A DNA stretch of 48,814 nucleotides from Candidatus Corynebacterium avicola (GTDB lineage Bacteria > Actinomycetota > Actinomycetes > Mycobacteriales > Mycobacteriaceae). Positions 17,137 through 25,082 of this stretch are shown here, piece by piece (the stretch's first letter is position 1; the number at the start of each line of letters is the position of its first letter). The translations under genes and the position numbers were made by a program. The notes under the pieces are model-generated. The model made no database searches and was not told the origin of the DNA. It was given only the letters and a program-made list of their open reading frames with translations. The stretch spans positions 1-48,814 of the forward strand of contig DXGC01000117.1 of NCBI GenBank assembly GCA_019114135.1, written 5' to 3'.

Positions 17137-17634
17137 ATGGCTGATACCGCATTCTCTGGAACCCCCGCCCACACCGTCGGTGACCTGCCCGCTGTCGGGT
17201 CCAAGGCGCCGAACTTCACCACCGTCAACGCTGACCTGAAGGACGTCAACGGCGACTCCCTCACCGGTCAGCGCGTCGTGCTGAACATCTTCCCCTCGGT
17301 GGACACCGGCGTCTGCGCCGCCTCCGAGCGCGAGTTCAACAAGCGCGCCGCCGGCCTGGAGAACACCACCGTCGTCTCGGTCTCCAAGGACCTCCCCTTC
17401 GCCCTGGGCCGCTTCTGCGCCGCCGAGGGCATCGAGAACGTCGAGGCGACCTCCGCCTTCCGTTCCTCCTTCGGTGACGACTTCGGTGTGACCTTGCAGG
17501 ACTCCCCGCTGGCCGGCCTGCTGGCCCGCTCCGTCGTCGTCCTCGACACCGACGGCACCGTTCTGTACACCCAGCTCGTGGACGAGATCACCACCGAGCC
17601 GGACTACGACGCCGCTCTCGCCGTCCTGAACTAG
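17137..17634 (+). CDS. tpx: Thiol peroxidase (atypical 2-Cys peroxiredoxin)
   Basis: A 165-residue peroxidase reducing peroxides with thioredoxin. The peroxidatic cysteine is Cys60 in [16 protein letters not shown] and the resolving one Cys94 in [11 protein letters not shown], the characteristic Tpx pair. The family ending [10 protein letters not shown] is present, and the length is the usual ~165. No signal peptide. It lies 20 bases after the DUF5926 gene, and its last 4 bases overlap the end of the convergent ABC-ATPase gene. Confidence 0.96.
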   Translation: MADTAFSGTPAHTVGDLPAVGSKAPNFTTVNADLKDVNGDSLTGQRVVLNIFPSVDTGVCAASEREFNKRAAGLENTTVVSVSKDLPFALGRFCAAEGIENVEATSAFRSSFGDDFGVTLQDSPLAGLLARSVVVLDTDGTVLYTQLVDEITTEPDYDAALAVLN

Positions 17635-18362
17635 GACTTGTTCGCGATGCTGCCGGCGGCGGGGACGACCCTGCCGTCGTGCAGTGTCACGACCTCGTCC
17701 GCCAGCTCCAGCTGACGACGGTCGTGGGTGACGAGCACCATGGCCAGCCCGAACTCGTCGGTCAGGTCACGCAGCAACTCGACGATCGATCGCGACAGCT
17801 CCGCGTCCAACGCGGAGGTCGGTTCGTCGGCGAGCAGGAGGCGAGGGGAGCCCATGAGGGCACGGGCGATGTTCACCCGCTGTCGCTGACCACCGGAGAG
17901 CTGGTGGACGCGGCGGTGACCGTACCCTGACAGGCCGACGCGCTCCAGCAGCGCGTCGGCGTGCTTCTTTGTGGCGGCATCCGGACGGTGGCCGCGGATG
18001 TGGTCGGCGATGAGCAGTTGCTCGCGGACGCGCAGCGAGCCGAAGAGGTTGGGGGACTGGAAGACCATGCCGGTGTGGTCGCGGCGAACCCGGGTACGGG
18101 TCGCCTCGTCGGCTCCGGACGCCGGTGACAGATCGACACCGTCCACCTGCACCGTCCCGGAGTCGGGGACGGTCATCGCCGCGGCGACGGACAACAAGGT
18201 GGACTTGCCGCAGCCGGACTCGCCGACCACCGCGGTGACGGTGCCTGGGTGGGCGGTCACGGATACCGCATCCAGCGCGGTGACCCGCTGGTCGCCGTCG
18301 GGGAAGGTGACGGAGACGTTGTCGAGGTCGAGGACAGGGTGTTCAGAGTTACTGGTGGACAT
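17631..18362 (-). CDS. ABC transporter ATP-binding protein, HrtA-like
   Basis: A 243-residue ATPase of the MacB/LolD/HrtA group. Walker A is GESGCGKST (47-55), the Q-loop is [13 protein letters not shown], the signature is [15 protein letters not shown], Walker B is [12 protein letters not shown], and the switch His is in [10 protein letters not shown]. Its ATG overlaps the permease stop (ATGA), so the two form one complex. Because the pair is divergent from a NarL-type kinase/regulator, as in corynebacterial hrtBA-chrSA, heme export is the best guess. Antimicrobial-peptide export is the main alternative. Confidence 0.88.
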   Translation of the reverse strand: MSTSNSEHPVLDLDNVSVTFPDGDQRVTALDAVSVTAHPGTVTAVVGESGCGKSTLLSVAAAMTVPDSGTVQVDGVDLSPASGADEATRTRVRRDHTGMVFQSPNLFGSLRVREQLLIADHIRGHRPDAATKKHADALLERVGLSGYGHRRVHQLSGGQRQRVNIARALMGSPRLLLADEPTSALDAELSRSIVELLRDLTDEFGLAMVLVTHDRRQLELADEVVTLHDGRVVPAAGSIANKS

Positions 18363-19435
18363 CAGGCATTCGCTCCCAGGGCAGTACGCGGATCAGTGGA
18401 CAGGACGCGGCGGGTGGCGGCGAGGGCGCCGACGACGCCGAGGATCAGGACGCCGGCACCGGGCACGATGACGGTGGCCGGCGACAGGTTGAAGGGCAGG
18501 ACCTCTTGTGCCAGGACGCCGAGGCCGAGTCCCAGAAGGACACCGACCGCCACACCGGAGGCCACGACCGTCACTGCCTGGCCGAGGGCGTCCCGAAGGA
18601 CGTATCCCCTCGAGGCACCGAGTGCCCGGAGGACGGCGATGTCGCGGCTGCGTTGCATCGTCCACACCGACAGGAAGGCCAGCACGACCAGAGCGGAGAT
18701 GCCGTAGAGCAGCCCCTGGATCGCCAGCAGTGAGCCGCGTTCCGAGTTGTAGGCGCCGAGTCCGTTGAAGGACTCCTCGACGGTCAGTGCGGTGGTGCCG
18801 GACTGGGTGGCTGCAGCGGCCCACTGTTCGTCGGAGAGGGTGCCGTCGACCATGAGCACGGTCGGGTCGTCGGTGTGGGCGACCTGTCGCCAGGAGTCGA
18901 GGTCGGTGAAGGCCACCGGGACGTGGCTGTGGTGCACCGTGGATTCTCCGGCGCTGACCTGGGTAGGGACGCCGCCCAGGTCGACGGAGGTGGTCCCGTC
19001 GTTACTGGAAGTCGGGGACATGCCCTCAGGCAGGACGACACCGTCCTCGGGCACGGACATGCCGTCCACCGTCGTTCCCGCCGGCAGTCCGAAGACGGCC
19101 ACGGACTCGGTGGTGGATGATTCGCCGTCGCCCAGGGTCAGCCGGGTCTGGGAGATGCCCAGTGGCGTCACCGAGTCGACGCCGTCGGTGTCTTCCCACT
19201 GGGCCACGGCGCCATGTCCGACGGAGGAGCTCGTGAAGGAGAATTCCCCGTCCTCCGAGGTGGTGGCGATGAACCGGTCCGGGGAGAGTTCCTCCAGCGC
19301 GGAGGTGTTCTGCTTGCCTAGTCCGGCGGTGAGCCCGGTGAGCATGACGATGAGCAGGGTGACGAGTCCGACGACGGACCCGATCAGGACGAACCTGCCG
19401 ACTGAGGCGCGGATGTCGCGGAATGCCAGGTACAC
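18362..19435 (-). CDS. ABC transporter permease, FtsX family, HrtB-like
   Basis: A 357-residue permease. GTG 19435 was chosen because AGGAG lies 8 bases upstream, and it gives the short MYLAFRDIRASVGR lead. One membrane segment follows (FVLIGSVVGLVTLLIVMLTGL), then a ~200-residue extracytoplasmic domain (about 45-245), then three segments: LLYGISALVVLAFLSVW, VVASGVAVGVLLGLGLGVL and VIVPGAGVLILGVVGALAAT. The FtsX cytoplasmic-loop motif SRDIAVLRALGASRGYV is clear. The segment GLGKQNTSALEELSPDRF recalls HrtB proteins. It is translationally coupled to the ATPase. Confidence 0.87.
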   Translation of the reverse strand: MYLAFRDIRASVGRFVLIGSVVGLVTLLIVMLTGLTAGLGKQNTSALEELSPDRFIATTSEDGEFSFTSSSVGHGAVAQWEDTDGVDSVTPLGISQTRLTLGDGESSTTESVAVFGLPAGTTVDGMSVPEDGVVLPEGMSPTSSNDGTTSVDLGGVPTQVSAGESTVHHSHVPVAFTDLDSWRQVAHTDDPTVLMVDGTLSDEQWAAAATQSGTTALTVEESFNGLGAYNSERGSLLAIQGLLYGISALVVLAFLSVWTMQRSRDIAVLRALGASRGYVLRDALGQAVTVVASGVAVGVLLGLGLGVLAQEVLPFNLSPATVIVPGAGVLILGVVGALAATRRVLSTDPRTALGANA

Positions 19436-19568
19436 GGCATTCTCCTTTCTTCGGGGTGTCTCCCATGCTTCGTGCCAGTGGGGTGTCGGCACATCGCCCC
19501 GGTGGACGGTCTCTTTCTCAACCGATCGGTCGATACGCCGCCGCCCTCCCCGCCCTAGGCTTGGGGAC
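19436..19568. promoter_or_regulatory. Divergent control region between transporter and two-component system
   Basis: This 133-bp gap serves both the permease-ATPase operon (leftward) and the kinase-regulator operon (rightward). It contains the 10-nt palindrome ACCGATCGGT (19521-19530). In the known hrtBA-chrSA loci the phosphorylated regulator binds such an intergenic region to activate the exporter; that role is inferred here. Confidence 0.5.
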
Positions 19569-20921
19569 GTGCCCACCCTCGAGACGTCCGCTGACCGGAG
19601 CGCAGACCGGTCCACCGACCGAACCACCCTTGCCCAGCTGCTGGAGACGCTGCGGCTCAGCGTGCACCTGGCCTTCGCCGCCCTGCTCGTCGTCGCACTG
19701 GTGCAGTTCCTGGCGCGCGGGTATTCCCCGGCGCACCAGGTCGCTGTCGCCGCGGTCAGTGCCCTGCTGGCGGTGGTGTACCTGGTCGGCACGGTGTGGG
19801 AGAACCGTTTCGCCGCAGGACGCACCAGCCGGGACCTGCGTCGGCTGACCGGTCCGTGGCTCGCGGTGGTGCTGGGACTGTGGATCCTGCTGGTGGTGCT
19901 CAGCGCGGACGCCGTGTGGTTGCTGTTCCCGCTGGTCTTCGTCTCCCTCGCCCTGACTGGTCCGTGGACTGGCGGCCTGACCGTGGCGGCCTGCTGGGCG
20001 GTCGTGGCGGTGGTGCCCGTCCTCACCGGGCAACGCACCGGGGTCGGCGGAATCATCGGCTCGGGTATCGGTGTCCTCTTCGCCGCGCTGACCTACTGGA
20101 CCTACCTGCGGCTCACCCGGGAGGCCGAGCACCAACGTCGGATCGCCGAGCAACTCCGGGCGACGCGTGACAGGCTGCTCGCCGCGGAGAACCAGGCGGG
20201 ACGCTTCGCCGAACGCGAGCGCTTCTCCCGCGAGATCCACGACACCCTGGCCCAGGGGTTCAACTCCGTCCTGCTGCTCTCCCGCGCCGCCCGCACCGCA
20301 CTGGACCAGGGGCGGGTTCCGGACGCCGCGGACCAGATCGAGGTCATCACCACCACCGCCCACGACAACCTCGTCCAGACCCGCGCCCTGGTTGCCGAGG
20401 GTGCCAGGGCGGGCTCGGTGCCACTGGTCGCGGCACTGCGTCAGCTCACCCAGGACGCCACCCGTCGGGCTCGGGCACTGGGGGCGGAGGTGACGGTGGA
20501 ACTCGACACCGACGACTTCGACGACACTGAAGACTCAGTCGACTCAGTCGGCTCAGTCGACTCAGACGGTCTGGGGGACAGCGTCCTCGGCACTGGCGAT
20601 CCGAGCGGTACCGTCGCCGGCGTGCTGCTCAGGGTGGCGCAGGAGGCGGTGGCCAATGCGGTGACCCATGCGGACGCCTCCCACATCCGTCTGACGCTCG
20701 GGGTGTGGGACACCGAGGCGACACTCGACATCTTCGATGACGGCCGCGGCTTCGACCCGGCGGCGGTACAGCGCACCGCCACGAGCGGCTTCGGTCTTTC
20801 CGGGATGCGACAGCGGGTCGCCGAGATCAACGGGGAACTCACCGTGGACTCGACAGTGTCTGGGGTCTCCGGCACCGTCGTCGCGGTCCGCGTCCCGATC
20901 ACCCAGGGAGGTGCACTGTGA
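19569..20921 (+). CDS. Sensor histidine kinase, NarL type, ChrS-like
   Basis: A ~450-residue membrane kinase. Its N-terminal half has about six membrane segments (for example LAFAALLVVALVQFLA, VAVAAVSALLAVVYLVG and LAVVLGLWILLVVL). The phosphorylation helix is ERFSREIHDTLAQGFNSVLLL with His224. The ATPase domain shows AQEAVANAVTHADA (N box), DDGRGFDP (G1) and GFGLSGMRQRVAEI (G2). GTG 19569 is chosen because it begins just before the soluble lead; the open frame extends much further upstream without sense. Residues 322-333 are a DSV repeat encoded by four 9-bp units inside the ATPase domain. The stop overlaps the regulator start. The arrangement beside an HrtBA-like exporter suggests heme sensing. 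Confidence 0.88.
   Translation: MPTLETSADRSADRSTDRTTLAQLLETLRLSVHLAFAALLVVALVQFLARGYSPAHQVAVAAVSALLAVVYLVGTVWENRFAAGRTSRDLRRLTGPWLAVVLGLWILLVVLSADAVWLLFPLVFVSLALTGPWTGGLTVAACWAVVAVVPVLTGQRTGVGGIIGSGIGVLFAALTYWTYLRLTREAEHQRRIAEQLRATRDRLLAAENQAGRFAERERFSREIHDTLAQGFNSVLLLSRAARTALDQGRVPDAADQIEVITTTAHDNLVQTRALVAEGARAGSVPLVAALRQLTQDATRRARALGAEVTVELDTDDFDDTEDSVDSVGSVDSDGLGDSVLGTGDPSGTVAGVLLRVAQEAVANAVTHADASHIRLTLGVWDTEATLDIFDDGRGFDPAAVQRTATSGFGLSGMRQRVAEINGELTVDSTVSGVSGTVVAVRVPITQGGAL
20532..20567 (+). repeat. Four in-frame 9-bp repeats inside the kinase gene
   Basis: Four tandem 9-bp units (GACTCAGTC, GACTCAGTC, GGCTCAGTC, GACTCAGAC) encode DSV-DSV-GSV-DSD. They lie in a low-complexity acidic stretch between the dimerisation helix and the N box, where sister kinases have a short linker. 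The repeat can expand or contract without a frameshift. Confidence 0.85.
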
Positions 20922-21562
20922 ACGACAGCGACAACCCGGCAAGCCCGGCCAACCCGGTCCGTGTGATGCTGGTCGATGACCACCCGGTCGTCCGCGCCGG
21001 GCTCCGCGCGATCCTCGACAGCTTCGGCGACATCACCGTCGTCGCCGAGGGCTCCGACGGCGCCGAGGCACAGGCCGCCACGGTGGAGAGGGTGGACGTC
21101 GTCGTCATGGACATCCAGATGTCCGGCCTCGACGGCGTCACGGCGACCCGTGAACTGGTCGCGTCCGGAGGGCCACCGGTGTTGATCCTGACCACCTACG
21201 GCACCGAGGCCGACATCGTCGACGCCCTCGCCGCAGGTGCCCGTGGCTACCTGCTCAAGGACGCCCCGGAGGATGAACTCCACCAGGCGGTGCTGGCCAC
21301 GGCCCGTGGCGACGCCTCCTTCTCCTCCGAGGTCGGGGCGGCTCTGGCGCGCCGGGTCGGACGACCCGACGTGGCGCTGTCGCGCCGCGAGACCGAGATC
21401 CTCCGGTCGCTGGCGACCGGGGCGTCCAACCAGGAGGTGGCCGCGGCGCTGTTCATCTCCCCGGCGACGGTGAAGACGCACCTGGTGCACATCTACCAGA
21501 AGCTCGGGGTGGACAACCGGACCGCTGCCGTGGTCGAGGCGACGGCCCGCCGACTGATCTGA
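20918..21562 (+). CDS. Response regulator, NarL/LuxR type, ChrA-like
   Basis: A 214-residue regulator whose GTG start overlaps the kinase stop (GTGA). The receiver begins VRVMLVDDHPVVRAGLRAILD; the phosphosite is Asp65 in VVVMDIQMSGLDG; TTYGTEA and LLKDAPEDEL carry the switch Thr and Lys. The LuxR domain is LSRRETEILRSLATGASNQEVA followed by FISPATVKTHLVHIYQKLG. It is the partner of the upstream kinase and probably controls the divergent ABC transporter. A GGGAGG ribosome-binding site precedes the start. Confidence 0.92.
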   Translation: MNDSDNPASPANPVRVMLVDDHPVVRAGLRAILDSFGDITVVAEGSDGAEAQAATVERVDVVVMDIQMSGLDGVTATRELVASGGPPVLILTTYGTEADIVDALAAGARGYLLKDAPEDELHQAVLATARGDASFSSEVGAALARRVGRPDVALSRRETEILRSLATGASNQEVAAALFISPATVKTHLVHIYQKLGVDNRTAAVVEATARRLI

Positions 21563-21591
21563 CGGGCAGTGTCCGAACGGTCCTGACCGTC

Positions 21592-22923
21592 CTACCGCAG
21601 GTCGCTGAACAGTTCCTCCGCGGCCTGCTCGTCCCACTGCACGACGCTTCCGACGTCGGCGTCGGCGAAGCCGCCGATCGGGACGGTCTCCTGCTCGGCA
21701 CCACGGATCATGCCGAGTGCGAGGTGGGCGAGGTGCCACACGTGGTCGCCCTCGTCGACGGTGAGGGCATCGGTGAACGCCGACACCAGCGGCATCGCCT
21801 TGAAGGGGTTGGCCAGCGTCCCGAAGGAACCGACCTTGGAGACGACGGCGGAGAGGAACTCACGCTGCCGCTCCACGCGGTCCAGGTCACCGGATGCCGA
21901 GGTGTAGCGCGTACGGACGTAACCCAGGGCGGTGGGGCCGTCCATCTCCTGGCAACCCGCCTCGAGGTCGAGGCCGGCCATCGGGTCGTCGATCGGCTCC
22001 TCCGGGCAGAGCTCCACACCACCGACGGCGTCGACGATGTCGCCGAAGCCACCGAAGCCGACCTCCATGTAGTGGTCCATCCGCAGGCCGGTGGCCTGCT
22101 CCACGCTCTGCTGCAGCAGCTGCGGGCCCCCGTAGGAGAAGGCGGAGTTGATCTTGTCCATGCCGTAGCCGGGGACCTCGACGTAGGAGTCGCGGGGGAT
22201 GGACACCATCGTCGGCTTGCCGCCGAAGCTGGGCACGTGCACGACGATGATCGTGTCGGTCCGGGAGCCACCCTCGCTGAGGTCACCGGCGGCGTAGCGC
22301 TCACCGTCCTCCTCGCTCATGCCCTCGCGGGAGTCGGAGCCGACCAGCAGCCAGTTCGAGCCGCTGGTGTTGCCGACCTGGCCGTCGTAGCCGGAGAGGG
22401 CGTCGATCCGGTTGATCTTCGAGTCGACCCACCAGGCCGTGCCGGCGAGCACGAGGAGGATGACCAGCAGCAGGGCGCCGATGATGCGCAACGGCCGGAT
22501 CCTGCGGCGTTTGCGGGGACGCCGCGACCGGGGTGCACGCTGCGGCTGTTGCGGCTGCTGTGGTGGCGGTTGTTGCGGCGCGTACTGCTGTTGCGGTGGT
22601 GCCTGCTGGTACTGCTGCTGTGGCGCGTACTGTCCCTGGTTCCGGAACTCGGCGGGTCGCTCATAGGGCGCGGCCTTCGGCGGCTGCTCGGGCTGACGGC
22701 GGTACTGCGGCGGCTCCGGCTGCGCACCGGAGGCGGACTGCCGGGACTGCCGCGACGGCGGCACAGCGGACCGCTTGGCTCCGGTGCCGCCGTCGCCGAA
22801 GACGCGCGTGGCGTCCTGTCCGGCAGCGGGACCGCGACGCTGGACGGGACGTCCGTAGCGGTCGAGGATCGGCCTGCCGAACTTGTCGTGGGCGATGTTG
22901 TCGTCGGACGGATTCTGGGCCAT
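21592..22923 (-). CDS. LytR-CpsA-Psr (LCP) family cell-wall ligase
   Basis: A 443-residue membrane-anchored enzyme of the family that attaches arabinogalactan to peptidoglycan in corynebacteria. The cytoplasmic N-terminal ~155 residues are disordered and rich in Gln, Pro and Arg, ending in a basic cluster (RSRRPRKRRRIRPLR). A single membrane segment follows (IIGALLLVILLVLAGTAWWV). The external LCP domain shows WLLVGSDSREGM, GGSRTDTIIVVHV and VSIPRDSYVEVP, the Asp and Arg residues that bind the pyrophosphate lipid, then MDKINSAFSYGGP and YVRTRYTSASGDLDRVERQ. ATG 22923 gives MAQNPSDDN; no strong ribosome-binding site. By location it is probably the ortholog of C. glutamicum LcpB, from memory. 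Confidence 0.9.
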   Translation of the reverse strand: MAQNPSDDNIAHDKFGRPILDRYGRPVQRRGPAAGQDATRVFGDGGTGAKRSAVPPSRQSRQSASGAQPEPPQYRRQPEQPPKAAPYERPAEFRNQGQYAPQQQYQQAPPQQQYAPQQPPPQQPQQPQRAPRSRRPRKRRRIRPLRIIGALLLVILLVLAGTAWWVDSKINRIDALSGYDGQVGNTSGSNWLLVGSDSREGMSEEDGERYAAGDLSEGGSRTDTIIVVHVPSFGGKPTMVSIPRDSYVEVPGYGMDKINSAFSYGGPQLLQQSVEQATGLRMDHYMEVGFGGFGDIVDAVGGVELCPEEPIDDPMAGLDLEAGCQEMDGPTALGYVRTRYTSASGDLDRVERQREFLSAVVSKVGSFGTLANPFKAMPLVSAFTDALTVDEGDHVWHLAHLALGMIRGAEQETVPIGGFADADVGSVVQWDEQAAEELFSDLR

Positions 22924-23054
22924 GCAGGACAGCATATCGGTGAGGAGCGGGGGAAATGGTCATCCCGAGGGCTGACTTCGGTCCTCTGTCCCGGCATGAA
23001 CGGCCACTGCCTGCTCATTCGCGGGTATGAGGCCGCTCCGTATAATTCGTCACC

Positions 23055-23534
23055 ATGGGTGAGAATATGGCAGCGGTGGCTTTTCCGGCGATCATGGCTG
23101 TGGTGGTGGCCGTGGTCGTCTCCTCGATCGCCAAGGCGGCGGGGCGCGGTGACCTGCCGCGGGACGGTGCGGTGGGGATCCGGACGAAGGCGACGAAGGC
23201 CAGCGACGCCGCCTGGTTGGCTGGCCACCGTGGCGCAGTTCCCAAGGCACGGGTGCTGACCATCCTGACCTCGGTGGTGTCGTTGGTGATCATCGTGCTG
23301 GGAATGCTCGTGGACGCCACCTGGGTCACCGCGGTGGGCATCGTGCCCTTCGGCGTGGTCATCATCGGGCTCATCCCGGTGGTACAGGCGGCGAATGCTG
23401 CGGCGAAGGAGGCGGAGCAGGCCGAGAAGAAGGCTGCGCGCAAGGGGACGAAGGGAAACCGTTCCGCCACGGGGAGTGGGAAGAGCAGTGCGAAGAAGGC
23501 GAAGAAAAAGGGGTCACAGAAGCGCCGTCACTAA
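23055..23534 (+). CDS. SdpI-family small membrane protein
   Basis: A 159-residue protein with a first membrane helix (AAVAFPAIMAVVVAVVVSSI), the SdpI-family motif VGIRTKATKASDAAWLAGHR, two further membrane helices (LTILTSVVSLVIIVLGMLV and WVTAVGIVPFGVVIIGLIPVV), and a 45-residue tail very rich in Lys, Arg and Ala. SdpI in Bacillus gives immunity to the SdpC toxin, but the actinobacterial members have no proven role. It stands directly before a cluster of tiny exported proteins, which is of interest given the immunity role of the family. A two-tier terminator follows at once. Confidence 0.72.
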   Translation: MGENMAAVAFPAIMAVVVAVVVSSIAKAAGRGDLPRDGAVGIRTKATKASDAAWLAGHRGAVPKARVLTILTSVVSLVIIVLGMLVDATWVTAVGIVPFGVVIIGLIPVVQAANAAAKEAEQAEKKAARKGTKGNRSATGSGKSSAKKAKKKGSQKRRH

Positions 23535-23535
23535 G

Positions 23536-23576
23536 AGGGCGGCACCGCGGGACTGAGCGGGTCCCGCTGACGCCCT
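23536..23576 (+). terminator. Two-tier hairpin after the SdpI-like gene
   Basis: AGGGCG (23536-23541) pairs with CGCCCT (23571-23576), and GCGGGAC (23547-23553) pairs with GTCCCGC (23561-23567). It starts one base after the TAA stop codon and runs up to the point where similarity to the exported-protein family begins. Confidence 0.7.
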
Positions 23577-23772
23577 GGCGGCAGGAACCGCACTGACCGT
23601 CGCCCCGTCCGCCTCCGCACAGGAAGAGGAGACGGGATAGTCGTCCAGCCCCCTCGCCTCGGCGGAATGGGCCTATGACGTGCTCCCCGAGGAAGTGTCG
23701 GTCCCTCTCATCGCGGGGAGCGTGGGCGCCTTCTGGTTGTTGTACGAGCTGACCGGAAGTGACAGCGCCTGA
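23572..23772 (+). pseudogene. Decayed first member of the small exported protein family
   Basis: Read in one frame, this stretch gives ALAAGTALTVAPSASAQEEETG, then a TAG stop (23638-23640), then SSSPLASAEWAYDVLPEE..., ending TGA at 23772. The signal-peptide end GTALTVAPSASAQE closely matches GTAFAVAPGASAQE of the next gene. The start codon and basic N-terminus are missing, lost where the SdpI terminator now sits. The C-terminal part keeps the hydrophobic stretch (PLIAGSVGAFWLLYEL) but lacks the paired cysteines and the final Phe of its three sisters. It is therefore a relic of a fourth tandem copy. Confidence 0.7.
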
Positions 23773-23881
23773 GGGTAAACGCCGCTGACCACGTTTTCTG
23801 GGTAGCCTGCAAGAGTCGGCGAAGTATGTTCCCCTGGGAAAGGCACGTACACCACATTCACCTCGAAGAAAGGACCACCAC

Positions 23882-24151
23882 ATGTCTTCGATCACTCGCC
23901 GTCTCTCCGCATCCGCTGCCGCCGTCGTCGTCGCTGTCGGAACCGCCTTCGCGGTCGCCCCGGGTGCCTCCGCGCAGGAAGATGTCCCGTCAGAATCGCC
24001 GGCCCCGGCTGACAACACGAACATCCTGGTCGCCATGTCGCAGCCGGTCTATGGTCCGATCACCCTCGGCTCCCTGGCGTCGGTGATGTACGGTTCGATC
24101 GCCCTGTGCGCCTCGGACCTCACCGAGCGTCCCTCGAACGCCTGCTTCTGA
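23882..24151 (+). CDS. Small exported protein, tandem family member 1
   Basis: An 89-residue precursor that I do not recognise. The signal peptide is clear (MSSITRRLSASAAAVVVAVG..., cleavage after ASAQ-type AxA at ~31). The mature ~58 residues have a polar Pro/Ser/Asp-rich start, a hydrophobic stretch (PITLGSLASVMYGSIALC), a second cysteine and a C-terminal Phe (SNACF). The two cysteines, 11 residues apart, could form a disulfide once exported. An AAAGGA ribosome-binding site precedes ATG 23882. It belongs with the two genes that follow and a decayed copy upstream. A surface or mycomembrane role is inference only. Confidence 0.8.
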   Translation: MSSITRRLSASAAAVVVAVGTAFAVAPGASAQEDVPSESPAPADNTNILVAMSQPVYGPITLGSLASVMYGSIALCASDLTERPSNACF

Positions 24152-24186
24152 TCTCGGCTTCCGAGCCCCGTGTGGGCTGGTGTCCA

Positions 24187-24214
24187 CCCTTCCTGGTTCA
24201 TTGACCAGGGAGGG
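24187..24214 (+). terminator. Intrinsic terminator after family member 1
   Basis: CCCTTCCTGGT (24187-24197) pairs with ACCAGGGAGGG (24204-24214), 11 bp with one G-T pair and a 6-nt loop, followed by TTAACGTTTTT. This is the most classical intrinsic terminator in the window, so member 1 is transcribed separately from members 2 and 3. Confidence 0.8.
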
Positions 24215-24302
24215 TTAACGTTTTTCCGGGGAAAGCGATAGAACTGAGGTAGTGGGCGCCTCGCCCTGGGGTGTCCGACCGCTTTCACGGAGAGGAAACA
24301 CC

Positions 24303-24626
24303 ATGCCAGGCCCGACCGACCACCGCACAGCGACCTCCCGACGTTCCCGACGTTCCCGACGCCGTGTGCGCACCCGCGTCGCCGCCGCTGCCGCCGCCAC
24401 GATGATGGCCGCCGGAGGTGCTGCCGCCGTTGCGCCGTCCGCCTCCGCCCAGGGGCTTCCGGACCCGGTCCAGGCGTCCTACGAGGCTCAGCACCCCTAC
24501 GTCCAGCAGGCGATCGGTAGCACCATCGTCGGGTCCTACGCTGCGGTCGCGCTCCCGTACCTGCTGTGGGTTTGCCCTGCCCTGGGGGAAGTGGGCGTCG
24601 TGGACCCCAGCAGCTGCGCATTCTGA
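24303..24626 (+). CDS. Small exported protein, tandem family member 2
   Basis: A 107-residue precursor with an unusually long basic N-region (MPGPTDHRTATSRRSRRSRR...) before the signal core (VAAAAAATMMAAGGAAAV) and an ASAQ cleavage region, nearly the same as members 1 and 4. The mature ~66 residues hold a hydrophobic segment (STIVGSYAAVALPYLLWVC), then a second cysteine 13 residues further and a C-terminal Phe (DPSSCAF). GAGAGGAAA precedes ATG 24303. Function unknown; it is followed 55 bases later by member 3, with no terminator between, so they probably share a transcript. Confidence 0.8.
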   Translation: MPGPTDHRTATSRRSRRSRRRVRTRVAAAAAATMMAAGGAAAVAPSASAQGLPDPVQASYEAQHPYVQQAIGSTIVGSYAAVALPYLLWVCPALGEVGVVDPSSCAF

Positions 24627-24681
24627 GCGGCTGACCAGTTGATCAACTGACCATCTGCCACCCATCGAGGAGATGAGAACC

Positions 24682-24993
24682 ATGGCAGGAACGTCCGACC
24701 ATTCATCCCGCAGCACCCCGAGTCGTCACGGTATCCGTTCACGGGTCGCCGCCATCGGCGGTGCAGCCCTTCTCGCCGTCGGCGGTGCGACGGTCGCTGC
24801 GCCGACCGCGACAGCGGCGGAGCTTCCACAGTCCTCGCAGGAAGCCCTGGACACCGCCAACGGGATCGCCCAGTCCGCAACGGGCGTCATCGTCAACAGC
24901 GGCCCCCTTGCCGGCATGACGCTGTACTACTTCGTCTGGTGTCCGGCGGCCGTCCAGCTGGGCCTGCAGGACCCGCAGGCCTGCTCGTTCTGA
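24682..24993 (+). CDS. Small exported protein, tandem family member 3
   Basis: A 103-residue precursor: basic lead (TPSRHGIRSRV), signal core (AAIGGAALLAVGGATVAA), ATAAE-type cleavage near residue 46. The mature ~55 residues contain a hydrophobic stretch (GVIVNSGPLAGMTLYYFVWC), a second cysteine 13 residues later and a C-terminal Phe (DPQACSF). ATG 24682 is preferred over ATG 24673 because GAGGAG is then spaced about 10 bases away. The WCPA/VCPA and DPxxCxF patterns tie it to member 2. Function unknown. Confidence 0.8.
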   Translation: MAGTSDHSSRSTPSRHGIRSRVAAIGGAALLAVGGATVAAPTATAAELPQSSQEALDTANGIAQSATGVIVNSGPLAGMTLYYFVWCPAAVQLGLQDPQACSF

Positions 24994-25009
24994 CCGGCCC
25001 CGCAAACGA

Positions 25010-25063
25010 CTCCACCCCACCGTCGGCAGGATCCGAGGGATCCCGTCCGGCGGTGGGGTGGAG
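25010..25063. terminator. Bidirectional terminator between family member 3 and the GDSL hydrolase
   Basis: CTCCACCCCACCG (25010-25022) pairs perfectly over 13 bp with CGGTGGGGTGGAG (25051-25063), and GGATCC...GGATCC can form an inner hairpin. It lies between two converging genes and can serve both. Confidence 0.85.
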
Positions 25064-25082
25064 CGTTGCTGCCGTCCGTGGT

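Noticed and set aside
18765..19568. 268-codon N-terminal extension of the ChrS-like kinase
   Set aside because: The upstream frame is antisense to the permease gene and Ser/Thr/Val-rich without motif; GTG 19569 directly precedes the first membrane segments.
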